Source: Rhodospirillales bacterium (lineage in GTDB: Bacteria > Pseudomonadota > Alphaproteobacteria > SMXQ01). From it: a stretch of 5,182 nt of DNA. Position numbers and translations under genes: made by a program. Below, piece by piece: positions 1-4,354 of the stretch. Within the stretch, counting starts at the first letter, position 1. Every line of letters begins with the position of its first letter. The stretch covers positions 1-5,182 of the forward strand of contig JAHEKA010000214.1 in assembly GCA_024638585.1 (NCBI GenBank). Direction: 5' to 3'. The notes beneath the pieces were generated by a model that was given only the letters and a program-made list of their open reading frames with translations, was not told the origin of the DNA and ran no database searches.

Positions 1-417
1 CACCACGTCCTGCAGCACGTAACCGGTCGGCGCGAGGAGGACGCTCACCACAAACCAGGCTTCGACCGCCATCACCGCCGCCATCGCCTCGGTGTGCGCG
101 ATGACGCCGTACATGATCAGGACGCTGGCCGCGATCAGGCAGGCGCCGAGATAGACCAGCACCGCCTTCCAGCGCCAAATCAGGTCCACCAGGTGGCCCA
201 TCGGCATCTTGAGCGCCCAGGGGATTCCCGCCCAGAAGGTGAGCCCTGCCAGGAATGCCGCCGACAGGCCCAGGTAATCCTTGACGAAGAAGGTGCCGAC
301 GATGGCGGTCAGGCCGGCGATCCCGGCCGCCATGTAGACCATCAACGGCGGCAGATAGGACCAGCGCATCTCGCGCGCGAGGCCGATGATGGTTTCGGAG
401 ATCCAGGCCTTCAACAT
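1..417 (-). CDS. MFS transporter, BT1/folate-biopterin-like, N-terminal part (cut by window edge)
   Basis: Reading the minus strand from an ATG at 417 gives 139 codons without a stop up to base 1, so the 3' part of the gene lies outside the window. The product begins MLKAWISETIIGLAREMRW and then shows about four hydrophobic segments, near residues 20-44, 50-70, 85-106 and 110-131, with short polar loops. The loop after the second segment (MPMGHLVDLIWRWK, residues 71-84) sits where major facilitator proteins carry motif A (G-x-L-x-D-r-x-G-r-r). The preceding IPWALK and the later LQDVV recall the BT1 folate/biopterin transporter branch of the superfamily. A typical member has about 12 transmembrane helices and 400 or more residues, so roughly a third is seen. 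The start follows the DUF302 gene by 104 bases on the same strand; the Shine-Dalgarno is weak (GAAAG). Substrate cannot be told. Confidence 0.8.
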   Translation of the reverse strand, partial: MLKAWISETIIGLAREMRWSYLPPLMVYMAAGIAGLTAIVGTFFVKDYLGLSAAFLAGLTFWAGIPWALKMPMGHLVDLIWRWKAVLVYLGACLIAASVLIMYGVIAHTEAMAAVMAVEAWFVVSVLLAPTGYVLQDVV

Positions 418-485
418 CCGCCGACTTTCACCCGGTTGCGCTCCGCCTGGCAAGGGGACAGTTGGGCCCCGGGATCATGCCAGGA

Positions 486-507
486 CCGCGCCGGGACCGC
501 AGCGCGG
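486..507. other. Short GC-rich hairpin between the DUF302 and transporter genes
   Basis: CCGCGC at 486-491 and GCGCGG at 502-507 are perfect inverted repeats around a 10-base loop. The hairpin lies 15 bases past the DUF302 stop, in the 104-base gap before the transporter. Read on the minus strand it is not followed by a run of T, so it does not look like a standard intrinsic terminator. It could slow decay or partly attenuate read-through, or be a chance product of high GC. Confidence 0.3.
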
Positions 508-521
508 GAAAATCCGGAAGC

Positions 522-1028
522 CTAACGCTTTGGCAGGGCGCCCTTGGTGGTGGCCATATCGGTGAATTTCTTGAGCGCCCCCGTCATCTTGGCGAACAGG
601 GCATCCTTTCCGGTGATGCCATAGCGCGCCTTGAGCACCGCCGGATCGGTATAGGCGAGATAACCCTTGCCGTCCTTGTCCTCCCAGGCGACGGCGCGCA
701 GCGGCAGGTCAAGGCCCATCGCCGGGTTAGCCTGCATCAGCGGCGTGCCCATCTTGGGATTGCCGAAGATCAAAAGCTCGGTGGGCTTTAGGCTCAGGCC
801 CACCTTCTTGGCGCCCGCCTGATGCTTGACCCGGGCGAAAATCGTCAGCCCGGCGCGCTTCAAGGCTAGCCCAAGCCGGTCCAGCGTCTTGGTTGCGCCG
901 AAGGCGCTCTTCTTGACGATCAGCCCCTCACCCGCCCCTTGGGCCAGGGCGGGGGCGGACGCAAACGCGCCCGCCGCCAGAAGGGCAAGAGCGATGGCGG
1001 CAACGACAAGTCTGGATCGCGGATTCAT
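522..1028 (-). CDS. Secreted DUF302 domain protein
   Basis: This encodes a 168-residue protein of the DUF302 family, whose biochemical role is not established. Residues 1-30 form a clear signal peptide: a basic start (MNPRSR), a hydrophobic core of Val, Ala and Leu, and an AxA-type site near PALAQ, so the mature protein should be exported, probably to the periplasm. The DUF302 domain covers about residues 45-155, with the family's typical stretches ELLIFGNPKMGTPLM (84-98), LDLPLRAVAWED (106-117) and YTDP (126-129), and a mixed alpha/beta pattern. The ATG at 1028 is chosen over an in-frame start at 1082 because an AAGGAG Shine-Dalgarno lies 5 bases before it and because the signal peptide begins there. 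The stop is TAG at 522-524. The transporter gene follows on the same strand and the two may be co-transcribed. The upstream side abuts the tRNA fragment at 1097, so any island insertion left this gene and about 70 bases of its own upstream DNA intact. Confidence 0.88.
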   Translation of the reverse strand: MNPRSRLVVAAIALALLAAGAFASAPALAQGAGEGLIVKKSAFGATKTLDRLGLALKRAGLTIFARVKHQAGAKKVGLSLKPTELLIFGNPKMGTPLMQANPAMGLDLPLRAVAWEDKDGKGYLAYTDPAVLKARYGITGKDALFAKMTGALKKFTDMATTKGALPKR

Positions 1029-1033
1029 GATGT

Positions 1034-1039
1034 CTCCTT
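1034..1039 (-). promoter_or_regulatory. Ribosome binding site of the DUF302 gene
   Basis: AAGGAG on the minus strand, 5 bases before the ATG at 1028. It decides the start of the DUF302 gene against the longer in-frame reading from 1082, which would put 18 polar residues ahead of the signal peptide. Confidence 0.75.
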
Positions 1040-1096
1040 GGTGGTCTTCGGTTTCACAAATGCAGGGATGCGGTCTGCTCAATCGGCCCCGGGAAA

Positions 1097-1126
1097 CTGG
1101 CGCGCCCGGCAGGACACGAACCTGCG
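1097..1126 (-). repeat. Displaced 3' end of tRNA-Arg; candidate outer attachment site
   Basis: These 30 bases match 2341-2370, the 3' end of the intact tRNA-Arg(CCU), in the same orientation with one mismatch. On the minus strand they contain the T arm (stems GCAGG and CCTGC), the 3' acceptor strand CGGGCGC, the discriminator G and the CCA. No matching 5' acceptor GCGCCCG, D arm or anticodon arm is found to the right, so this is a fragment and not a gene. The mismatch (base 1116 against 2360) changes the universally conserved A58 of the T loop to T, as expected of a copy no longer under selection as a tRNA. Confidence 0.8.
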
Positions 1127-1181
1127 CCCCGCGGGTCGGCGAAAAGCGGACATGAATGCGTCATCGGCGGTAACATAACAC

Positions 1182-2198
1182 GTGATTTCCAGGCTGAATT
1201 GGGTCGCTTCCCTCCCTAAATGCAAAATCAACAAACCGACATGGCAGGCTGTAGTGAATAAGCGTTCGCCAAAGAAAGCGAAAATCGGCATCGCCCTCGG
1301 CAGCGGCTCGGCCCGGGGCTGGGCGCATATTGGCGTCTTACGGGCTCTTGAAGAAATGGGGATCGAGCCCGGCATCGTCGCGGGAAGTTCGATCGGCGCG
1401 TTGGTGGGCGCTGCCTATGCAAGTGAGCAGCTCGATACCTTGGAGCAATGGTGTCGGTCTCTCAACCGCAAGAAAATCTTGAGCTACCTGGATTTTGCTC
1501 TATTGGGCGGCGGGCTTATTCAAGGTGAGAAACTGGGCACGCTCGCGCGCGACAAGATTGGCAATCACTCGATTGAGACACTTCCCAAGACATTCGCGGC
1601 CGTGGCGACAGACCTGGAAAGCGGTCAGGAGGTCTGGATTCGGGAGGGTGCCGTTTGGGAAGCTGTCCGGGCATCGATGGCGATTCCGGGCCTGTTTTCC
1701 CCGATTCATCTCAATGACCAATGGCTGGTCGATGGCGGATTGACGAACCCCGTCCCCGTATCCCTGTGCCGCGCACTGGGCGCTGACGTCGTGATCGCCG
1801 TGAATCTCAACAGTGATATCGTTGGAAAACACAGCCGCAATCGAAACGATGGGAATGACACGCCGGATAGTTCCGATGGCTTTGGTTCGGAGTTTTTCGG
1901 ATCGGTGCTGACCAGCTTCAAGCTTGGCCTTTATGAGAATAAGCAGAATTTGCTCTCAAAGCTGTTGGGTGAAAACGCCGAGTCGCCCGGCGTATTCGAG
2001 GTCATGGCGAGCTCAATAAATATCATGCAAGACCGGATCACCCGCGCTCGCATGGCCGGGGATCCACCTGATATCAGTCTGTCGCCACGCTTGTCCCGCG
2101 TGGGACTGCTTGAGTTCGACAAGGCCGCTCTTGCCATCGACGAAGGAATGGAATGCGCGAAATCGATGCGGGGTCGGATCGAGGATGTCTTCGTTTAG
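1182..2198 (+). CDS. Patatin-like phospholipase (RssA/NTE-type acyl hydrolase)
   Basis: The protein is predicted to cleave acyl ester bonds of lipids with a Ser-Asp dyad. In the 338-residue reading from GTG 1182, the oxyanion-hole loop GSGSARG spans residues 40-46, the nucleophile elbow GSSIG spans 68-72 with Ser70, and DGG spans 184-186 with catalytic Asp184. ASMAIPGLFSP (164-174) is also typical. The C-terminal part (SSINIMQDRI, 278-287, then a Pro-rich stretch) matches the bacterial RssA branch. There is no signal peptide or membrane segment, so it is likely cytoplasmic or peripheral. Residues 215-240 form a polar, low-complexity loop rich in Asn, Asp, Ser and Gly. The start is uncertain: GTG 1182 has no good Shine-Dalgarno, and its first 24 residues look unconserved. 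GTG 1254, with a weak CAGG ahead, gives 314 residues beginning NKRSPKKAKIGIALG, the usual family start. GC is about 57%, well below the neighbours, and the gene lies between tRNA-derived repeats, suggesting transfer. No cyclic-nucleotide synthase is adjacent, so nothing links it to CBASS-type effectors. Confidence 0.88.
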   Translation: MISRLNWVASLPKCKINKPTWQAVVNKRSPKKAKIGIALGSGSARGWAHIGVLRALEEMGIEPGIVAGSSIGALVGAAYASEQLDTLEQWCRSLNRKKILSYLDFALLGGGLIQGEKLGTLARDKIGNHSIETLPKTFAAVATDLESGQEVWIREGAVWEAVRASMAIPGLFSPIHLNDQWLVDGGLTNPVPVSLCRALGADVVIAVNLNSDIVGKHSRNRNDGNDTPDSSDGFGSEFFGSVLTSFKLGLYENKQNLLSKLLGENAESPGVFEVMASSINIMQDRITRARMAGDPPDISLSPRLSRVGLLEFDKAALAIDEGMECAKSMRGRIEDVFV

Positions 2199-2263
2199 CG
2201 GCGCCCGATCGGTCTTGCCTTCTCCAAGCTGTTCTCCGCCTTGGGTCAGACGCCGATAAGAGG

Positions 2264-2289
2264 CAGGCCCTGCTCAGGCCGCGCAGGCC
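2264..2289. repeat. Three CAGGCC repeats at about one-helical-turn spacing
   Basis: CAGGCC occurs at 2264-2269, 2275-2280 and 2284-2289. The first and third are part of a longer direct repeat GCAGGCCCT (2263-2271 and 2283-2291). The starts are 11 and 9 bases apart, placing the copies roughly on one face of the helix, 50-75 bases inside the tRNA-side junction of the candidate island. They could be protein-binding sites such as arm sites of a lost integrase, but high GC makes chance a fair explanation. Confidence 0.3.
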
Positions 2290-2340
2290 CTCCCGCAATG
2301 CCACTTTGCGCCGATGCTCGAAATGCCATGCGTTGAAAAG

Positions 2341-2370
2341 CTGGCGCGCCCGGCAGGACTCGAACCTGCG
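2341..2370 (-). repeat. tRNA-side copy of the 30-bp direct repeat (candidate attachment site)
   Basis: This is the 3' portion of the intact tRNA-Arg gene (T arm, 3' acceptor strand and CCA) plus one flanking base. It pairs with 1097-1126 at 29 of 30 positions. Identity stops at 2371, where the variable loop begins, and at the base just past the CCA end, so the match is confined to the tRNA 3' segment typically used as an integration core. Confidence 0.75.
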
Positions 2371-2418
2371 ACCCCCAGATTAGGAATCTGGTGCTCTATC
2401 CTGCTGAGCTACGGGCGC
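2342..2418 (-). tRNA. tRNA-Arg, anticodon CCU
   Basis: The minus strand folds as a complete 77-base tRNA with the 3' CCA encoded. The acceptor stem GCGCCCG/CGGGCGC is perfectly paired. The D arm has GCTC/GAGC. The anticodon stem CCAGA/TCTGG encloses the loop TTCCTAA, and the T stem GCAGG/CCTGC encloses TTCGAGT. The anticodon CCT (bases 2382-2384) reads AGG codons, which are rare in GC-rich genomes, so this is probably a single-copy minor tRNA. Its 3' end points left toward the patatin gene and is duplicated at 1097-1126. Confidence 0.97.
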
Positions 2419-2429
2419 TCTTGGGCTCC

Positions 2430-2435
2430 CTTATA
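2430..2435 (-). promoter_or_regulatory. Candidate -10 box of the tRNA-Arg promoter
   Basis: TATAAG on the minus strand lies 11 bases upstream of the tRNA 5' end, which places transcription start near 2423, only a few bases before the mature end. The region about 17 bases further upstream (TTTTCT) is T-rich but is a poor -35 match. Confidence 0.4.
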
Positions 2436-2523
2436 GCAGTGTGGGGTGCACAAGAAAACGGGAGCCCGGCCAGGGGGCCTCCGATCCGTTGTATCGGCCT
2501 TGGGCCTCGGCCCGGGCCGCGCC

Positions 2524-3066
2524 TCAGGGGGTGCCGTTGCCGAGCGGCACGGAGTAGGTCAGCATCAGCGCGTTGGCGCCGGGGTTGACGTCGTCCAAGC
2601 CGGCATTGGACATGTGATAGAGCTCCAGCCCCAGGCGGGCGCGGCTGTCGAAGCGATAGGCCAGCTTGACCGAGGAGCGGAATTCCACCGTGTGGCCGAG
2701 ATCCTTGCCGCCGCCGTCGGAATAGAGCCCGGGCGCGAAGCTCGGCGTCAGGACGAACCGGCGGCCCAGGAAGATGTCGATCGCCACCCCGGCATAGACA
2801 TAGAACCCGCCGTCGAAGGTCCCCATCAGCCCGCCCATGGGCTTGAATTCCCAGAACAGCCGCTTGTCGTGCTGGTATTCGATCGAGGCCGTGCCGGCGG
2901 ACTCATCGCCGTTCATGTCCCAGATGCCGCCACCGAAGGTCACGAACGCGGGATCGAGCGCCCGCGCGCCGCCCGCCGGCAGCGCGAACAACGCCGCCGC
3001 CAGGGCAAGCGTGCCCAACGCGCGCGCGCCGCAAATTCTCGAAATCGCTGCCAACCCGTTATTCAC
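2524..3066 (-). CDS. PagL-like acyloxyacyl hydrolase (lipid A 3-O-deacylase family), outer membrane
   Basis: This encodes a 180-residue protein of the PagL-like family, whose characterised members remove the 3-O-linked acyl chain of lipid A in the outer membrane. Residues 1-37 are a signal peptide (hydrophobic core GTLALAAALFALP, cleavage probably after ARA or nearby). The mature part of about 143 residues has alternating hydrophobic strands suited to a small beta-barrel. The family signature is clear: EFRSSVKLAYRF (128-139), RLGLELYHMSNAGL (144-157) and NPG (161-163). His151 and Ser153 correspond to PagL His126 and Ser128. The residue 14 after the His, Glu140 in PagL, is Asn165 here, so the usual catalytic Glu is absent. 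The chain ends LGNGTP without a terminal aromatic residue, which is unusual for an outer membrane barrel. The GTG at 3066 is chosen because a GAGGGGG tract lies 5 bases ahead and the signal peptide starts there; the open frame upstream is antisense noise. It lies 188 bases downstream of the iminopeptidase gene on the same strand. Confidence 0.85.
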   Translation of the reverse strand: MNNGLAAISRICGARALGTLALAAALFALPAGGARALDPAFVTFGGGIWDMNGDESAGTASIEYQHDKRLFWEFKPMGGLMGTFDGGFYVYAGVAIDIFLGRRFVLTPSFAPGLYSDGGGKDLGHTVEFRSSVKLAYRFDSRARLGLELYHMSNAGLDDVNPGANALMLTYSVPLGNGTP

Positions 3067-3071
3067 CGGTG

Positions 3072-3078
3072 CCCCCTC
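3072..3078 (-). promoter_or_regulatory. Ribosome binding site of the PagL-like gene
   Basis: GAGGGGG on the minus strand, 5 bases before the GTG at 3066. It supports the GTG as the true start, since no ATG fits the signal peptide. Confidence 0.55.
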
Positions 3079-3091
3079 TTCGTCCTTTTGC

Positions 3092-3159
3092 TTCCGGGCT
3101 CCCCAGCCCACTTCTTTCCGGGCCTCGCAGCCCATCCTTCCGGTTCCGGGCTGCCGCAC
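3092..3159. repeat. Three imperfect repeats with short hairpins in the PagL-like gene leader
   Basis: TTCCGGGC begins at 3092, 3116 and 3144, each time followed by a complementary CCC-containing arm. Unit one has GGGCT-CCCC-AGCCC, unit two has GGGC-CTCGCA-GCCC, and unit three has CGGG-CTGCCGCA-CCCG. CAGCCC (3129-3134) can also pair with GGGCTG (3148-3153), an alternative fold. The block lies between the iminopeptidase stop and the PagL-like start, inside the presumed leader of the latter. No T-run follows on either strand, so it is not a standard terminator. Confidence 0.5.
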
Positions 3160-3167
3160 CCGATGGC

Positions 3168-3196
3168 ATATTAATGCGCGCGGGCGGCAAATGGAA
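3168..3196 (-). promoter_or_regulatory. Candidate promoter for the PagL-like gene
   Basis: On the minus strand TTCCAT (3196-3191) and TAATAT (3173-3168) are separated by 17 bases. The -10 is the only AT-rich island in this gap and sits within an inverted repeat GCAT-TAAT-ATGC. The -35 is weak. A start near 3161 would give a leader of about 95 bases containing the hairpin repeats. Confidence 0.35.
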
Positions 3197-3254
3197 CCGC
3201 CTGGCCCGCATTGTCTTTTCCCCCAATCCTCGTCCTGCGCCGGGCGCGCGACGC

Positions 3255-4262
3255 CTAGCCCTTCTTGCCCAGCGCCTTGAACTTCTCCGTCGCCGCGATC
3301 AGGGCCGCCCTTGTCCCCGGTTCCGAAGCCGCGTGGCCGGCATCGGGGATGATCTGATAGTCCAGTCCGTTCTCGCCCGGGGTGCCGGGCCAGGCGCGCA
3401 CCAGGGCGTCGGCGCTTCGAATGGGGCAGACCATGTCGTAACGCCCCTGGACGATCACCGCGGGCAGGCCCTTCAAGGCGCCGGCGTTCTTGAGGAGCTG
3501 GGCGTCCTCCAGGAACATGTCGTTGATGAAGTAATGCGCCTCGATCCGGGCCAGCGTAAACGCGCCCTTGCCGCCGGAGCCGCCGGTCTGAGGTTCGGCG
3601 CTTTCCTTGACCTCGTGGCGCAGGGTCGAACACACGCCTTCGTAGCCGGCCCAGACCCGGGCCGCAGGCATGTGGACGTCGGGGTCGTCGGAGGTCAGGC
3701 GCCGGTGATAGGCGGCCAACAGGTCGCCGCGCTCGTCGTCCGGCAGGAATTCGACCAAGCGCCTCTGCGCCTCGGGAAAAAAGCGGCCCATGCCGTAGAG
3801 AAACCAATCGACCTCTTCCCGCCGGGCCAGGAAGATGCCGCGCAGGATCAGCGCGAGGCAGCGGTCGCGATGGGCCTGGGCGTAAGCCAGCGCCAGGGCC
3901 GAACCCCAGGAGCCGCCGAACAGCACCCAGCGTTCGATGCCGAGATGGGCGCGCAGGCGCTCCAGATCGTCCACAAGGTGGGCGGTGGTGTTGTCGCGAA
4001 GCTCGCCGACCGGCGCGGACTTTCCGGCGCCCCGCTGGTCGTAGAGCACCACCCGGTAATGGCGCGGATCGAAATAGCGCCGGTGATGGGGATGGCAACC
4101 GGCGCCGGGCCCGCCATGCAGGAAGACCACCGGCGTGCCGTCGGCATGGCCGGAGACCTCGTAATAGAGGCGGTGCAGGGAATCGAGCGCCAACGTGCCC
4201 TTGTCGGTGGGCTCGGTGGGCGGATACAGGGCGGTCCGGCGCGAGGGGCGGGTCTGGTCCAT
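3255..4262 (-). CDS. pip: Proline iminopeptidase (prolyl aminopeptidase), peptidase family S33
   Basis: This cytoplasmic serine peptidase releases N-terminal proline from peptides (EC 3.4.11.5). The 335-residue alpha/beta hydrolase is full length for the family. HGGPG (49-53) forms the oxyanion-hole loop, followed by DQRGAGKS (75-82). The nucleophile elbow GGSWG (116-120) gives Ser118. GRYDMVCP (273-280) supplies Asp276, and DAGH (307-310) supplies His310. Glu208 in the WAGYEG segment and Glu241 in ARIEAHYF match the positions that bind the substrate amino group in the Serratia enzyme. There is no signal peptide. The ATG at 4262 has GGAG 4 bases upstream and is preferred to an in-frame TTG at 4277, which lies upstream of that site. 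The gene is divergent from the SNase-like gene, with 92 bases between the starts, and a good promoter is visible in the gap. It is followed at 188 bases by the PagL-like gene, which seems to have its own promoter. Confidence 0.95.
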   Translation of the reverse strand: MDQTRPSRRTALYPPTEPTDKGTLALDSLHRLYYEVSGHADGTPVVFLHGGPGAGCHPHHRRYFDPRHYRVVLYDQRGAGKSAPVGELRDNTTAHLVDDLERLRAHLGIERWVLFGGSWGSALALAYAQAHRDRCLALILRGIFLARREEVDWFLYGMGRFFPEAQRRLVEFLPDDERGDLLAAYHRRLTSDDPDVHMPAARVWAGYEGVCSTLRHEVKESAEPQTGGSGGKGAFTLARIEAHYFINDMFLEDAQLLKNAGALKGLPAVIVQGRYDMVCPIRSADALVRAWPGTPGENGLDYQIIPDAGHAASEPGTRAALIAATEKFKALGKKG

Positions 4263-4286
4263 GGAACTCCAATTCAAGTTTCGCGC

Positions 4287-4316
4287 ATCTTAGGGCCCGG
4301 GGCCGGGAGGGGTCAA
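4287..4316 (-). promoter_or_regulatory. Candidate sigma-70-type promoter of the iminopeptidase gene
   Basis: On the minus strand TTGACC (4316-4311) and TAAGAT (4292-4287) are separated by 18 bases, giving a start near 4280 and a leader of about 18 bases that contains the GGAG ribosome site. The spacer contains the palindrome GGCCC-G-GGGCC (4294-4304), which might be an operator but may only reflect high GC. Confidence 0.5.
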
Positions 4317-4342
4317 AGGGAACCAAACGGCGCAATTAACTG

Positions 4343-4348
4343 TAAAAT
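4343..4348 (+). promoter_or_regulatory. Candidate -10 box of the SNase-like gene, implying a leaderless or near-leaderless mRNA
   Basis: TAAAAT lies 6 bases before the ATG at 4355, in an AT-rich patch (4334-4349) within otherwise GC-rich DNA. Transcription from it would begin at about the A of the ATG. No Shine-Dalgarno is present between it and the ATG, and no convincing -35 is seen 16-18 bases upstream. Confidence 0.4.
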
Positions 4349-4354
4349 ACCCAG

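Larger units (their letters stand above)
1097..2370. mobile_element. Candidate decayed genomic island integrated at the tRNA-Arg 3' end
   Basis: The segment is bounded by two same-orientation copies of the tRNA-Arg 3' end: one inside the complete tRNA and one a bare fragment. Tyrosine recombinases that integrate at tRNA genes leave exactly this arrangement, because the element restores the tRNA 3' end at one junction and displaces the old end to the other. Between the repeats lie only the patatin-like gene, about 57% GC by my count over 1201-2160, and short non-coding flanks. No integrase, excisionase or plasmid gene is present, so if this is an island it is a remnant reduced by deletion, or a non-autonomous unit moved by an integrase elsewhere. 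An alternative is duplication of a tRNA piece by unequal recombination, with the patatin gene native. Confidence 0.6.

Noticed and set aside
1054..1082. Promoter for the DUF302 gene: TTGAGC (1082-1077), 17 bases, TTGTGA (1059-1054) on the minus strand
   Set aside because: The -35 is fair and spacing is right, but the -10 matches the consensus at only one position, so it is not strong enough to list.
1097..1173. A second complete tRNA at the 3' fragment
   Set aside because: To the right of 1126 there is no anticodon arm, D arm or 5' acceptor strand GCGCCCG, and the T loop has lost A58.
1147..1176. Promoter for the patatin-like gene: CGGACA (1147-1152), 18 bases, TAACAT (1171-1176) on the plus strand
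   Set aside because: Both boxes are partial matches, and another equally weak pair (TTGGGT at 1199, CAAAAT at 1223) exists, so neither can be preferred.
1182..2198. Patatin-like protein as effector of an anti-phage CBASS-type system
   Set aside because: No cyclic-nucleotide synthase, ubiquitin-like or nuclease partner genes lie beside it, and the domain layout fits general RssA-like hydrolases.
2446..3174. 242-codon plus-strand frame opposite the PagL-like gene
   Set aside because: Shadow of the minus-strand gene with a His/Arg/Gly-rich low-complexity product and no motif.
3181..3254. Intrinsic terminator after the iminopeptidase gene
   Set aside because: GCGC-GCCCG-GCGC just past the stop can form a short hairpin, but no T-run follows on the minus strand.
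3067..4335. Upstream two thirds of a 603-codon minus-strand frame ending in the PagL-like protein, suggesting a giant fusion
   Set aside because: The part above 3066 is an alternative frame across the iminopeptidase gene with low-complexity Arg/Pro composition. The real protein starts at GTG 3066 with a ribosome site and signal peptide.
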